Shown: one piece after another, positions 40,263 to 49,400 of the stretch
Position numbering within the stretch: position 1 is the first letter of the stretch
Layout of the letters: every line of letters starts with the position of its first letter
Assembly: GCF_900102015.1 (NCBI RefSeq)
Contig: NZ_FNAT01000005.1
Span: 111,273 to 175,272, forward strand
Direction of reading: 5' to 3'
DNA from: Limimaricola pyoseonensis
GTDB lineage: Bacteria; Pseudomonadota; Alphaproteobacteria; Rhodobacterales; Rhodobacteraceae
DNA: 64,000 bases
Position numbers and translations under genes: made by a program
The notes under the pieces: model-generated
What the model saw: only the letters and a program-made list of their open reading frames with translations
Told to the model about the DNA's origin: nothing
Databases searched by the model: none

Positions 40263-41333
40263 TCAGCCGTAGAGGAAGTTCGACGCCAGCCGCGCCCTGA
40301 GCGGCGGCAGCGTCGTCGCCAGCCGCAACAGGCCCAGCGTCGCCAGCCGCGCCGCGTGGCTGCGCGCGGTCACCACGCGGCGCATCCGTTCGGCCCCGGC
40401 GATGATCCGGGCGTCCGCGCGCCGGCGCGCCGCGCCATAGCCGTCGATCTCGCCCACCACCAGCCGCTCGGCCAGTTCGCAGGCATCGGCGATGCCGAGA
40501 TTCATGCCGCGCCCGCCCGCCGGCGAATGCGAATGCGCCGCGTCGCCCGCCAGAAGCACCCGCCCCGCCCGGAACCGCTCGGCCATGCGCAGCGCGACGC
40601 GGAACTGGCCGCTGTCATGCCGCGCCGCGACCGTGACGCCGAACGGCTCGGCGGCGAGCGCGTCCTCGGTGTTGGAGATCATCCGCACCCGCGCGCCGCC
40701 CAGAGGCACCACGGCGGCCAGGCGGCCCTCGGGCAAGAGCGCCAGCGCCACGCGGTCGCGATGCGGCCAGCCGGGCGCGTCGATGTCGGCGATCGACCAG
40801 ACATCCGGCAGGCGGTGGCCGGGATAGCCGATCGCCACGGCCTCGCGCACCCGGCTATGCGTGCCGTCGGCGCCCACCAGCCAGCCGCCCCGCGCCTCGC
40901 TGCCATCCGACAGCGTCACCCGGACGCCGCCTTCGTCCTGCGCCACGCCCGTCACCTCGCAGCCGCGCCGCAAGGTGCCGCCATGGCGCTCGAGCGCGGC
41001 GGCGAGGATCGCCTCTGTGCGGTCCTGCGGCAGGCCGAACATGTGGCGCCGGCCGAAGCGCTCGGGCCGGGCGGCGTCGAAATCGAGCGTGGTCCAGACC
41101 CGGTCGCCGCGGTAGAGCACGAGGCCGCGATAACTGACACCTTCCGCCAGGAGCGCGGCGGTGACGCCGGAGGGCTCCAGCCGCTGCAGGCTTTCGGGGT
41201 TGATGCCGACCGCGCGCGACAGCGGCGAGGGCGCGGTGCGCTTCTCGAACACCGTCACCTCGACGCCGCGCCGGGCCAGCTCCACCCCGGCGGTGAGACC
41301 GGTCGGTCCGGCGCCGCAGATCAGCACCTTCAT
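40263..41333 (-). CDS. FAD-dependent monooxygenase (class A, PHBH fold)
   Basis: A 356-residue flavoprotein hydroxylase. The FAD-binding loop is VLICGAGPTGLTAGVELARR. The DG motif is GWLVGADGTHSRVRE. The GD motif, contacting the FAD ribityl chain, is VLLAGDAAHSHSPAGGRGMN. Members hydroxylate aromatic or related substrates with NAD(P)H. The protein is shorter than the PheA/TetX-like ones and has no extra C-terminal domain. It stands alone between bactofilin and prfB. Substrate cannot be told. Confidence 0.9.
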   Translation of the reverse strand: MKVLICGAGPTGLTAGVELARRGVEVTVFEKRTAPSPLSRAVGINPESLQRLEPSGVTAALLAEGVSYRGLVLYRGDRVWTTLDFDAARPERFGRRHMFGLPQDRTEAILAAALERHGGTLRRGCEVTGVAQDEGGVRVTLSDGSEARGGWLVGADGTHSRVREAVAIGYPGHRLPDVWSIADIDAPGWPHRDRVALALLPEGRLAAVVPLGGARVRMISNTEDALAAEPFGVTVAARHDSGQFRVALRMAERFRAGRVLLAGDAAHSHSPAGGRGMNLGIADACELAERLVVGEIDGYGAARRRADARIIAGAERMRRVVTARSHAARLATLGLLRLATTLPPLRARLASNFLYG

Positions 41334-41413
41334 CGGCTTTCCTCCCCCGCGCCAGTCTAGGGAGGCGCGGGCCGGCCGGGCAAGACGCGGCGCGCGAAGG
41401 GGCAGATGCGGGA

Positions 41414-41456
41414 CCGGGGCTCCGCCCCGGACCCCGGAGTATTTCGGGAGTGAAGT
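41414..41456. repeat. Hairpin plus copy of a dispersed repeat, prfB 3' side
   Basis: A CCGGGGC-TCC-GCCCCGG hairpin (41414-41430) is followed by GAGTATTTCGGGAGTGAAGT (41437-41456). The latter matches 57789-57808 at 18 of 20 positions. It lies between the prfB stop codon and the monooxygenase start. Similar short elements are scattered through intergenic regions of Rhodobacterales, as far as I recall. Confidence 0.6.
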
Positions 41457-41463
41457 CGGGGCG

Positions 41464-42588
41464 TCAGTCCTCGGATGTCGCCTCGGCGCGGCTCTTGCCC
41501 GAGACCTGCCCCGCCAGCGTCGCCGCCATGAAGCCGTCGAGATCGCCGTCGAGCACGCCCTGCGTGTCCGAGGTCTCGTGGCCGGTGCGCAGGTCCTTCA
41601 CCATCTGGTAGGGCTGCAGCACGTAGGAGCGGATCTGGTTGCCCCAGCCGGCATCGCCCTTGGCGTCGTGCTGGGCGTTGATCTCGGCGTTGCGGCGGTC
41701 GAGCTCCTGCTGGTAGAGCCGCGACTTCAGCGCCTTCATCGCGATGTCGCGGTTCTGGTGCTGCGACTTCTCCGACGAGGTCACGACGATGCCCGTGGGC
41801 AGGTGGGTGATCCGCACCGCCGAGTCGGTGGTGTTCACGTGCTGGCCGCCCGCGCCCGAGGAACGGTAGGTGTCGACCCGGATGTCGGAGGGGTTCACCT
41901 CGATCTCGATGTTGTCGTCGACCACCGGGTAGACCCAGACCGAGGCGAAGGAGGTCTCGCGCGTGCCCTTGCCGAAGGGCGAGATGCGCACCAGCCGGTG
42001 CACGCCGCTCTCGGATTTCAGCCAGCCATAGGCGTTGGGGCCGGTGATCTTGTAGGCGACCGACTTGATGCCGGCCTCGCCGCCGGCCTCCTCGGACTGC
42101 ATCTCGACTTCGTAGCCACGCTTCTCGGCCCAGCGCACATACATGCGCTGCAGCATCTGCGCCCAGTCGCAGGCCTCGGTGCCGCCCGCGCCGGCATTGA
42201 TCTCGAGGAAGGTGTCGTTGCCGTCGGCCTCGCCGTCGAGCAGCGCCTCGAGCTCCTTGGCGCGGGCGGCCTCGCGCAGCGACTTCAGCGCCGCCTCGGC
42301 CTCGGCCACGATCTCCTCGTCACCCTCCATCTCGCCCATCTCGATCAGCTCGGCATTGTCCTTGAGCTGCTGGGCGATCGAATCATAGGTGCCGATCTTG
42401 TCGACCAGCATCTGCCGCTCGCGCATCAGCTTCTGCGCCGCGGCCGGGTCGTCCCACAGCGTCGGGTCCTCGACCCGGGCGTCGAACTCCTCGAGCCGGT
42501 GCGCCGCGGTCTCGCGGTCCATGCGCTTGGCCAGCAGCGCGAGCGACTTCTCGATGGCGGCGATGTTGGCTTGCGTCTCTGCGCGCAT
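41464..42588 (-). CDS. prfB: Peptide chain release factor 2
   Basis: RF2 ends translation at UGA and UAA. The 374-residue protein carries the stop-codon recognition tripeptide SPF in VRISPFGKGTRETSF. The catalytic GGQ is in RSSGAGGQHVNTTDSAVR. The N-terminal coiled part (QANIAAIEKSLALLAKRMD) is complete. The entire protein is in one frame, so the programmed +1 frameshift that controls prfB in Escherichia coli is absent. The ATG at 42588 was chosen as the family start; an in-frame ATG 21 codons upstream has no likeness. It lies downstream of mrcA on the same strand. Confidence 0.98.
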   Translation of the reverse strand: MRAETQANIAAIEKSLALLAKRMDRETAAHRLEEFDARVEDPTLWDDPAAAQKLMRERQMLVDKIGTYDSIAQQLKDNAELIEMGEMEGDEEIVAEAEAALKSLREAARAKELEALLDGEADGNDTFLEINAGAGGTEACDWAQMLQRMYVRWAEKRGYEVEMQSEEAGGEAGIKSVAYKITGPNAYGWLKSESGVHRLVRISPFGKGTRETSFASVWVYPVVDDNIEIEVNPSDIRVDTYRSSGAGGQHVNTTDSAVRITHLPTGIVVTSSEKSQHQNRDIAMKALKSRLYQQELDRRNAEINAQHDAKGDAGWGNQIRSYVLQPYQMVKDLRTGHETSDTQGVLDGDLDGFMAATLAGQVSGKSRAEATSED

Positions 42589-42683
42589 GATCGGTTCTCT
42601 CGCAATGGCGGAATTGAGGGGCGTGATAGCGCGCCCCTCGGCTCCCGGCAAGCCGGGCGCGCCGCGTGACGGCGCGCCGAAGC

Positions 42684-45206
42684 CTAGTAGAGCCCGCCCG
42701 AGGACAGCGTGCCGAAGCTGGCCTTGGGGCCGACCGTGGCGGTGCCGCCGGTCGACTTGGTGACCTGCTTGGCCGGCTGCGAACCGCCGACCTCGTCATA
42801 GAGCGGCAGGTCGCCCGACATCTCGAAGCCGCCGTCGAAGGCCACGCCGAAGAGCGGCTCCTCGCCGATGCGGAAGCATTCCGAGATCACGTTGTCGCCC
42901 GAGGCGCTGTCGGGCAGACGCGCGCCGGAAAAGCGGTCGATCTTGATGAACTGGCACTCGTCGGGGACCGGGAACTGGGTGCCGCCGAAGCGGTCGATCG
43001 CGCGGCGCATGAAGCTTTCGAACACCGGGCCGCAGATGCCGCCGCCCGAGGCGCCCGAACCCAGCGAGCGCGGGTTGTCGTAGCCGATGTAGCAGCCCGC
43101 CACGATGTTCGACGAGAAGCCCACGAACCAGACGTCCTTGGCGTCGTTGGTGGTGCCGGTCTTGCCGGCGATCGGCACCGGCAGGTTGATGCCGCGCGCG
43201 GTGCCGCGCTGCACGACCCCCTCCATCATCGAGGTCAGCTGGTAGGCGGTGACCGCGTTCATGATCCGCTCGCGGTTCGACTGGATCGTCGGCGCCTCGC
43301 CCGCCGGCAGGGCGGCCAGCGTGCAGTCGACGCAGTTGCGCTGGTCGTGGCGGTAGAGCGTGCGGCCGTAGCGGTCCTGCACCCGGTCCACCAGCGTCGG
43401 CTCGACCCGCTCGCCGCCATTGGCGAACATCGCGTAGGCCGCGACCATCTGGTAGAGCGTCGTCTCCTGCGAGCCCAGCGCGTTCGACAGGTAGGGGCCG
43501 AGATCGTCGTAGACGCCGAAGCGCTCGCCGTAATCGGCCACCGTGTCCATGCCGACCTCCTGCGCGAGGCGGATCGTCATGATGTTGCGCGACTGCTCGA
43601 TGCCGGTGCGCAGCGGCGTCGGCCCGTAGAAGCGGTTCGAGGCGTTCTGCGGCCGCCACATGCCCTGCGGCGTGTTGATCTCGATCGGCGCGTCGACGAC
43701 AATCGTCGCGGGCGTGTAGCCGCTGTCGAGCGCGGCGGCATAGACGAAGGGCTTGAAGGACGAGCCGGGCTGGCGCTGCGCCTGGGTGGCGCGGTTGAAC
43801 ACGCTGTCCTGGTAGGAGAAGCCGCCCTGCATGGCGAGCACCCGGCCGGTGTTGACGTCCATCGCCGCGAAGGCGCCCTGCACCTGCGGCACCTGCCGCA
43901 GGCTCCAGCGGATGAAGCTGCCGTCGCTGTCCGAGGTCATCCGGCGCACCAGCACCACGTCGCCCACCTCGAAGTTCTCGAAGAAGTCGCCGCGCATCCA
44001 GGCGATGTCGTCGCGCGGCACGACATGCGGCTCGCTGCCGTCATCGGCCAGCCCCTCGATGCCGAGGCGCAGCTGGTTCTCCTCGACCGCCATGACCACA
44101 GCCGGGCGCCACTCGCCCTCGAGCGTCACGTCGCGCGGCACGTCGGCCTCCGACAATGCCTTGCGCCATGCGACCTCGTCCCCGAGCGTCTCGACCGGGA
44201 TCGTCTCGCCGGTGCCGCGCCAGCGGCCCAAGCCCCGGTCGTACTGCTCGAGCGCACGCTGCAGCGCATGCGCGGCCTCGGTCTGCAGCTCGTCGTCGAT
44301 GGTGGCGCGCACCGACAGGCCGCCCGAGAAGAACTCCTCCTCGCCGAACTCGGCCGACAGCTGGCGGCGGATCTCGTCGGTGAAGTAGTCGCGCGGCGGC
44401 AGCGCCGAGCGGAAGCTGTCGATGTCGCCCGACTGCACGGTGTTGAGCGGGCGGCCGCGCTCCTCGCGGTAGACCGCCTCCTCGATGTAGCCGTCCTCGG
44501 CCATGCGGCGCAGCACGTAGTTGCGGCGGTTCACCGCGTCCTCGTATTGCCGCACCGGGTGCAGGTTGCCGGGCCGCTGCGCCAGCGCCGCGAGATAGGC
44601 CGCCTCGCCCGGCGCGAGCCGCGACAGCGGCTTGTTGAAGTAGCTCTGCGCGGCGGCGGTGACGCCGTAGGAGTTTTGCCCGAGGAAGATCTCGTTCAGA
44701 TACAGCTCGAGGATGCGCTCCTTGTCCATCGCGCCCTCGATCCGGACCGCGAGGATCAGCTCCTTGATCTTGCGCTCGATCGTGCGCGAGCCGTCGAGCA
44801 GGAAGTTCTTCATCACCTGCTGGGTGATGGTCGAGGCGCCGCGCAGCTCCTGCCCGCGCGAGCGCACCGCCTCGACGCCGGCGGCGACGATGCCCTTCAC
44901 GTCGAAGCCGCCATGGCGGTAGAAGTTCTGGTCCTCGGCCGAGACGAAGGCGTGCTTGACCAGCTCGGGGATCTCCTCGGCCGGGGTGAACAGCCGCCGC
45001 TCGGTGGCGAACTCGTCGAGAATCCGGCCCTCGCCGTCATAGACCCGGCTGATCGTCGCCGGCGTGTACTGCGCCAGCACCTCGTGGCTGGGCAGGTCGC
45101 GGCCATAGACGTAGAAGATCGCGCCGAGGGTCAGCGCACCCATGGCGAGGCCGAGCGTCAGCATCGAGAAGATGCCGCCGAGGAAGGACATGAGAAAGCG
45201 CAGCAA
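42684..45206 (-). CDS. mrcA: Penicillin-binding protein 1A
   Basis: An 840-residue bifunctional class A PBP. It has an N-terminal membrane anchor (about 1-30). The glycosyltransferase domain shows SAEDQNFYRHGGFD with catalytic Glu, GASTITQQVMKNFLL, RKIKELILAVRIE and ELYLNEIFLGQNSYG. An inserted OB-like domain follows (about 330-420). The transpeptidase domain has SSFK (PGSSFKPFVYAAAL), SRN (EQSRNIMT) and KTGT (AGKTGTTNDAKDVWF). It polymerises and cross-links peptidoglycan. It is transcribed toward prfB and is divergent from a methyltransferase gene, beyond which lies a wall amidase. Confidence 0.98.
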   Translation of the reverse strand: MLRFLMSFLGGIFSMLTLGLAMGALTLGAIFYVYGRDLPSHEVLAQYTPATISRVYDGEGRILDEFATERRLFTPAEEIPELVKHAFVSAEDQNFYRHGGFDVKGIVAAGVEAVRSRGQELRGASTITQQVMKNFLLDGSRTIERKIKELILAVRIEGAMDKERILELYLNEIFLGQNSYGVTAAAQSYFNKPLSRLAPGEAAYLAALAQRPGNLHPVRQYEDAVNRRNYVLRRMAEDGYIEEAVYREERGRPLNTVQSGDIDSFRSALPPRDYFTDEIRRQLSAEFGEEEFFSGGLSVRATIDDELQTEAAHALQRALEQYDRGLGRWRGTGETIPVETLGDEVAWRKALSEADVPRDVTLEGEWRPAVVMAVEENQLRLGIEGLADDGSEPHVVPRDDIAWMRGDFFENFEVGDVVLVRRMTSDSDGSFIRWSLRQVPQVQGAFAAMDVNTGRVLAMQGGFSYQDSVFNRATQAQRQPGSSFKPFVYAAALDSGYTPATIVVDAPIEINTPQGMWRPQNASNRFYGPTPLRTGIEQSRNIMTIRLAQEVGMDTVADYGERFGVYDDLGPYLSNALGSQETTLYQMVAAYAMFANGGERVEPTLVDRVQDRYGRTLYRHDQRNCVDCTLAALPAGEAPTIQSNRERIMNAVTAYQLTSMMEGVVQRGTARGINLPVPIAGKTGTTNDAKDVWFVGFSSNIVAGCYIGYDNPRSLGSGASGGGICGPVFESFMRRAIDRFGGTQFPVPDECQFIKIDRFSGARLPDSASGDNVISECFRIGEEPLFGVAFDGGFEMSGDLPLYDEVGGSQPAKQVTKSTGGTATVGPKASFGTLSSGGLY

Positions 45207-45354
45207 GGGAGGTCTCCGGGAAGGCTCGGGCGCTTATAGGCCTCGCGGCGGGTCGGGTCAAAACCGCAAGGCTTGAAATCGGCGCGAAAACGCCGGAACA
45301 GGGGGTCACGCTTTGGCGAGGGGATTGCCCTTTCGCCCGAGGGAACCCAAAACG

Positions 45355-46032
45355 ATGGTCATGATGCCCACCGACTCGACACCTTCCCGCCGCGCCACGC
45401 CCGACGACGTGATCGCGACCTACGACGCCGCAGGTCCGGACTGGGCCAAGGGGCGCGACCGCCGCCTGATCGAGCGGCGCTGGCTCGACCGCATGCTGGC
45501 GGCGGCGCCGCGCCATGTCGGACGGCGCCGGGTGCTCGACCTCGGCTGCGGCAGCGGCAAGCCGCTGGCCTCCTACCTCGCCGAACGCGGCGCGGTGGTC
45601 ACCGGCGTCGACGCCGCGCGCTCGATGCTGGCGATGTTCCAGCAGAACCTGCCGGAGGCGCGGGCCTTCCATCTCGACATGCGCGGGCTGAAGCTGAACG
45701 AGAAGTTCGACGCGATCCTGGCATGGGACAGCTTCTTCCACCTCGCGGCCCCCGACCAGCAGGCGATGTTCCCGGTCTTCGCCGAACACGCCGCGCCCGG
45801 CTGCGCGCTGATGTTCACCTCCGGCCCCTCGGCCGGCACCGCGATCGGCGACGTGGCGGGCAAGCCGATCTTCCACGAAAGCCTCAGCCCCAAGACCTAC
45901 AAGGGTCTTCTGGAGATGCACGGCTTCAAGCCGCTGGCCTTCATCCCCGAGGATCCCGATTGCGGCATGCACTCGGTCTGGCTGGCGCGCTTCGACGGCC
46001 TGCCGCGCGAGGACGCCCCGAAGAAGGGCTGA
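45355..46032 (+). CDS. Class I SAM-dependent methyltransferase
   Basis: A 225-residue Rossmann-fold methyltransferase. Motif I is RRVLDLGCGSGKPLASYLAE (about residues 61-80). The acidic post-I residue is in VTGVDAARSM. Motif IV is DAILAWDSFFHL. The end is typical of small-molecule methyltransferases. I chose the ATG at 45355, with GAGGGAA upstream; ATGs at 45361 and 45364 are also possible, and a TTG start further up is unlikely. It is divergent from mrcA and convergent with the amidase gene. Substrate unknown. Confidence 0.85.
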   Translation: MVMMPTDSTPSRRATPDDVIATYDAAGPDWAKGRDRRLIERRWLDRMLAAAPRHVGRRRVLDLGCGSGKPLASYLAERGAVVTGVDAARSMLAMFQQNLPEARAFHLDMRGLKLNEKFDAILAWDSFFHLAAPDQQAMFPVFAEHAAPGCALMFTSGPSAGTAIGDVAGKPIFHESLSPKTYKGLLEMHGFKPLAFIPEDPDCGMHSVWLARFDGLPREDAPKKG

Positions 46033-46087
46033 GCCACCGCCCGGACGCGCTTCGAACGGCCCGCCACCGCGCGGGCCGTTTCGCGTT

Positions 46088-47317
46088 TCAGCGCCGGCGC
46101 AGCGGCGCGCGGGCGGCCTCCTCGGCGGCCCAAGCCTGCAGCCCCGCGACCAGCCCCGAGACGATCGCCGCCCGGCCCGTGGGCTCGGTCAGCCGGATCC
46201 GGTCGCCGGCATTCGACAGGAATCCCACCTCGACCAGCACCGAAGGAAAGTCGGCCGCGTTCAGCACCGCCAGGGGCGCCGCGCGGTGCGGCGTGCCGTT
46301 GAGCTTCGCGCCGGCCTGCCGCAGCCCCTCGATCAGCGCGCCGGCGAGGCGCTCACTCTGCGGCACGGTGTCGAGACGGGCGAGATCCATCAGCGCGGTC
46401 GCCACCCGGTCGTCCTGCCCCGACAGGTCCACGCCGGCCAGCAGGTCGCCGCGCTGGTGGCGCTCGGCCATGCGGGCCGAGGCGCGGTCGAGCGCCTCGT
46501 CCGACAGGGTGTAGACCGCGCCGCCGGAGGCCTCGTCCACCTCCAGCGCGTCGGCATGCAGCGAAATGAGCAGGTCGGCCCCGGCGGCGCGGGCGATGGT
46601 CATGCGCTGCGCCAGCGACACGAAGGCGTCGGCGTCGCGGGTCAGCACCGCGCGCATCGTGCCCGAGCGGTCGATCGCCTCGGCGGTCTCGCGCGCCAGC
46701 GCCAGCATCAGGTCGGCCTCGACCAGCCCCTCGCGCATCGCGCCCGGATCGACGCCGCCATGGCCGGGATCGATCGCCACCACCAGCGGCCCCGGCGCCT
46801 CGGGCAGCGGCGCGTCGAGCGTCGCGCCGGCCGGGTCGGCGGGCTTGGCGGCCGCGGCGAAGCTCTCGGCATCGGTGGGGACGAGCCGCAGCCGCAGCAC
46901 CGCGCCGCTCGTGCCGTCGCCGGCGCGCATCTCGGCCGTCTCGACCAGCATCGGCCCGGCGAGGTCGAGCACCAGCCGCGACCAGCCCGGCCGCCCCTGC
47001 CCCAGCCGCAGCCCGGCCGCGCGCTCGCCCGAGAGCAGCGCCGCCGGGTCGGCCCCGGCCCAGTCGACCTCGGCGAAATCCAGCACCAGCCTTCGCGGCG
47101 CGTCGAGCGTGAAGACCCGCCACGGCACAGGCTGGCTCAGCGCCAGCTCGACTTCCAGCCCGCCGCGCCGGGCGTCGCGGACATGGCTCTCGGCCACGTC
47201 GAGTCGGGCGAGGCCGGAAAAGGGCTGCGCGGCGGCGGGCGCGGCCAGCAGCAGCGCCAGCGCCGCGCATGCGAGCAGCCCCCTGAGGCGCGGACCGCGC
47301 CCGCCGCGGGGGGTCAT
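46088..47317 (-). CDS. N-acetylmuramoyl-L-alanine amidase (AMIN + Amidase_3)
   Basis: A 409-residue exported AmiC-like amidase that frees daughter-cell walls at division. It has a signal peptide (about 1-30, ending AAAQ). The AMIN domain (about 45-150; LEVELALSQPVPWRVFTLDA) targets the septum. The zinc-dependent catalytic domain shows VVAIDPGHGGVDPGA (first His), then a conserved Glu in EADLML, LISLHADAL (second His) and SVLVEVGFLSN with catalytic Glu. Its start overlaps the aminotransferase stop as ATGA. The mrcA/amidase neighbourhood is common in alphaproteobacteria, but here the methyltransferase gene stands between them on the other strand. Confidence 0.95.
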   Translation of the reverse strand: MTPRGGRGPRLRGLLACAALALLLAAPAAAQPFSGLARLDVAESHVRDARRGGLEVELALSQPVPWRVFTLDAPRRLVLDFAEVDWAGADPAALLSGERAAGLRLGQGRPGWSRLVLDLAGPMLVETAEMRAGDGTSGAVLRLRLVPTDAESFAAAAKPADPAGATLDAPLPEAPGPLVVAIDPGHGGVDPGAMREGLVEADLMLALARETAEAIDRSGTMRAVLTRDADAFVSLAQRMTIARAAGADLLISLHADALEVDEASGGAVYTLSDEALDRASARMAERHQRGDLLAGVDLSGQDDRVATALMDLARLDTVPQSERLAGALIEGLRQAGAKLNGTPHRAAPLAVLNAADFPSVLVEVGFLSNAGDRIRLTEPTGRAAIVSGLVAGLQAWAAEEAARAPLRRR

Positions 47318-48474
47318 GCCGCGCCCGCCTCCGCGTGGCCCCTCGCGGCCATGAAGCGGGTCAGCCGGTCGAGCCCCTCCTCGATGTCGGCTGTGGAGCG
47401 GGCATAGGAGAAGCGCATCCAGCGGTGGCCGTTCGCGGGGTCGAAATCGAGCCCCGGCGTCACCGCGACGCCCGCCTCATCGAGGATCTCGGCGGCGAAG
47501 GCGCGGCTGTCACCGGTGAAGGCGGAGACGTCGGCATAGACGTAGAAGGCGCCGTCGGGCGGCGCGAAGCGGGTGAAGCCCGCTTTCGGCAGCCGCTCCA
47601 GCATCAGCTCGCGGTTGCGGGCGTAGACGGCGGCGTTGGCGTCGAGCTCCTCGGTCGCGTCCATCGCGTGCAGCGCCAGCCGCTGCGAGGCGTGCGGCGT
47701 GCAGATGAACATGTTCTGGGCGATCCGCTCGATGCCGCGCACGTGCTCGGGCGGCACGATCAGCCAGCCGACGCGCCAGCCGGTCATCGAGAAATACTTG
47801 GAGAAGGAGCCGATCACGTGGGTCTCGTCTGTCACCTCCAGCGCCGAGACGCCGCGCCCGCCGATCCCGTGATAGATCTCGTCCGAGATCAGCGCGGCGT
47901 CGCGCGCGGCGCAGGCGTCGGACAGCGCCCGCAGCCCGTCGCGGTCGAGCATGGTGCCCGCCGGGTTCGAGGGCGAGGCGACGATCAGCCCGTCGAGTTC
48001 GTGCGCCGCGACGTCGCCGGGCACCGGCTGCATCCGGTGCGCGAGCCGGGTCGGGATGTCGACCGGCGTCATGTCGAGCGCCTTCAGGATCTGCCGGTAG
48101 GACGGGTAGCAGGGCGCGCCGAGACCGACGCGCGCGTCGGTGTCGAAGAGCTGGGTGAAGCTCAGCAGGAACGCGCCCGAGGCGCCCGATGTGACGACGA
48201 CGCGGGCCGGGTCGAGATCGACGCCGTACCATTCGCCGTAATGCCGGGCGATCCGGGCGCGCAGCTCGGGCAGGCCCAGCGCCACGGTGTAGCCCATCGG
48301 CCCGGCCTGCATCTCGCGCGCGAGCTTCTCGACCGCCTCGCGCGGCGCGCCGGTGCCGGGCTGGCCGACCTCCATGTGGATGATGTGGCGGCCCGCCGCC
48401 TCGGCCTGCCTTGCGGCCTCCATCACGTCCATCACGATGAAGGGATCGACCTGGCCGCGCCTTGAGTTCCGCAT
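47314..48474 (-). CDS. PLP-dependent aminotransferase (class I/II)
   Basis: A 386-residue fold-type I aminotransferase. The cofactor site shows TSGASGAF, the Asn/Asp pair in SPSNPAGTM and SDEIYHG, and the Schiff-base lysine in GSFSKYFSMTGWRVGW. The substrate carboxylate arginine is in MRFSYARS near the C-terminus. AGGAGGGGCGAG precedes the ATG at 48474. It is divergent from the DsbA-like gene and coupled to the amidase. The amino acid substrate is not clear. Confidence 0.93.
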   Translation of the reverse strand: MRNSRRGQVDPFIVMDVMEAARQAEAAGRHIIHMEVGQPGTGAPREAVEKLAREMQAGPMGYTVALGLPELRARIARHYGEWYGVDLDPARVVVTSGASGAFLLSFTQLFDTDARVGLGAPCYPSYRQILKALDMTPVDIPTRLAHRMQPVPGDVAAHELDGLIVASPSNPAGTMLDRDGLRALSDACAARDAALISDEIYHGIGGRGVSALEVTDETHVIGSFSKYFSMTGWRVGWLIVPPEHVRGIERIAQNMFICTPHASQRLALHAMDATEELDANAAVYARNRELMLERLPKAGFTRFAPPDGAFYVYADVSAFTGDSRAFAAEILDEAGVAVTPGLDFDPANGHRWMRFSYARSTADIEEGLDRLTRFMAARGHAEAGAA

Positions 48475-48596
48475 CTCGCCCCTCCTATGGTTCGGCCGGG
48501 TTGTGCCAATCCCGCCCCCCCCAGGTCAATGGCCCCGCTTGGCAGGGGGCGCGGGATGTGGTCTGTCCGACCCCGACACGAGAGAGGATATTCCAG

Positions 48597-49346
48597 ATGC
48601 TGCGCAATCTCACCCGCGCCGTCCCCGCGCTGCTGGCGCTGGCCGCCCCCGCCGCCGCGCTCGATCTCGACGCGATGAGCGACGCCGAGCGCGAGGCGTT
48701 CCGCGCCGAGGTGCGCGCCTACCTGCTGGAGAACCCCGAGGTGCTGATGGAGGCGATCGCCGTGCTCGACGAGCGCCAGGCCGAGGCCGCCGCGCAGGGC
48801 GACAGCGCGATGATCGAACAGCACGCCGAGGCGCTGTTCGAGAACGAGGGCGACTGGGTCGGCGGCAACCCCGAGGGCGACATCACCGTGGTCGAGTTCA
48901 TGGACTACAAGTGCGGCTACTGCCGACGCGCCTTCCCGGAGGTCGAGGAGCTGGTCGAGGGCGACGGCAACATCCGCTACGTGCTGAAGGAGTTCCCGAT
49001 CCTCGGCGAGCAGTCGCTCATGGCCTCGCGCTTCGCGCTGGCGGTGCGGATGCTCGAGGGCGACGACGCCTACAAGGAGGCGCACAACGCGCTGATGACC
49101 ATGCGCGCCGATGTCGACGAGAATTCGCTCTCGGCGCTGGCCGACGGGCTCGGGATCGAGTTCGCCGACGTGCAGGAGAAGATGGGCTCGCGCGAGGTCG
49201 CCGAGGTGATCCAGGAGAACTACGAGCTGGCGCAGGCGATGCAGATCTCGGGCACGCCGAGCTTCGTGATGGGTGACCGGATGCTGCGCGGCTACCTGCC
49301 GCTGCAGCAGATGCAGCAGATGGTGTCCGAGCTGCGCGCGGAGTGA
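48597..49346 (+). CDS. DsbA-family periplasmic thiol oxidoreductase
   Basis: A 249-residue exported thioredoxin-fold protein. The signal peptide is at about 1-21 (ALLALAAPAAA). An N-terminal helical lead of about 65 residues (EAFRAEVRAYLLENPEVLME) is typical of the ScsC/BdbD-like DsbA group and may support oligomerisation. The redox site is DYKCGYCRRAF with Cys106 and Cys109. The cis-proline loop is ISGTPSFVMG. The ATG at 48597 starts the signal peptide. It would make or isomerise disulfides in periplasmic proteins. A strong terminator follows. Confidence 0.92.
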   Translation: MLRNLTRAVPALLALAAPAAALDLDAMSDAEREAFRAEVRAYLLENPEVLMEAIAVLDERQAEAAAQGDSAMIEQHAEALFENEGDWVGGNPEGDITVVEFMDYKCGYCRRAFPEVEELVEGDGNIRYVLKEFPILGEQSLMASRFALAVRMLEGDDAYKEAHNALMTMRADVDENSLSALADGLGIEFADVQEKMGSREVAEVIQENYELAQAMQISGTPSFVMGDRMLRGYLPLQQMQQMVSELRAE

Positions 49347-49369
49347 TCCGACCCGAACGGACGGGGTGA

Positions 49370-49395
49370 GGGGCGGCCCCATGGGCCGCCCCTTT
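49370..49395. terminator. Terminator between the DsbA-like and SH3 genes
   Basis: GGGGCGGCCC (49370-49379) and GGGCCGCCCC (49383-49392) form a ten-pair stem with a three-base loop and a TTT tract. Placed between convergent genes and usable by both. Confidence 0.8.
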
Positions 49396-49400
49396 CCGTG

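Noticed and set aside
41464-42588. Programmed +1 frameshift in prfB
   Set aside because: The whole RF2 sequence is in one uninterrupted frame from the N-terminal coiled part to the C-terminus.
42666-45239. Open frame of 857 codons antisense to mrcA
   Set aside because: Shadow of PBP1A; no recognisable domain or ribosome site.
45313-45354. TTG start extending the methyltransferase by 14 codons
   Set aside because: No ribosome site at the TTG, whereas GAGGGAA precedes the ATG at 45355.
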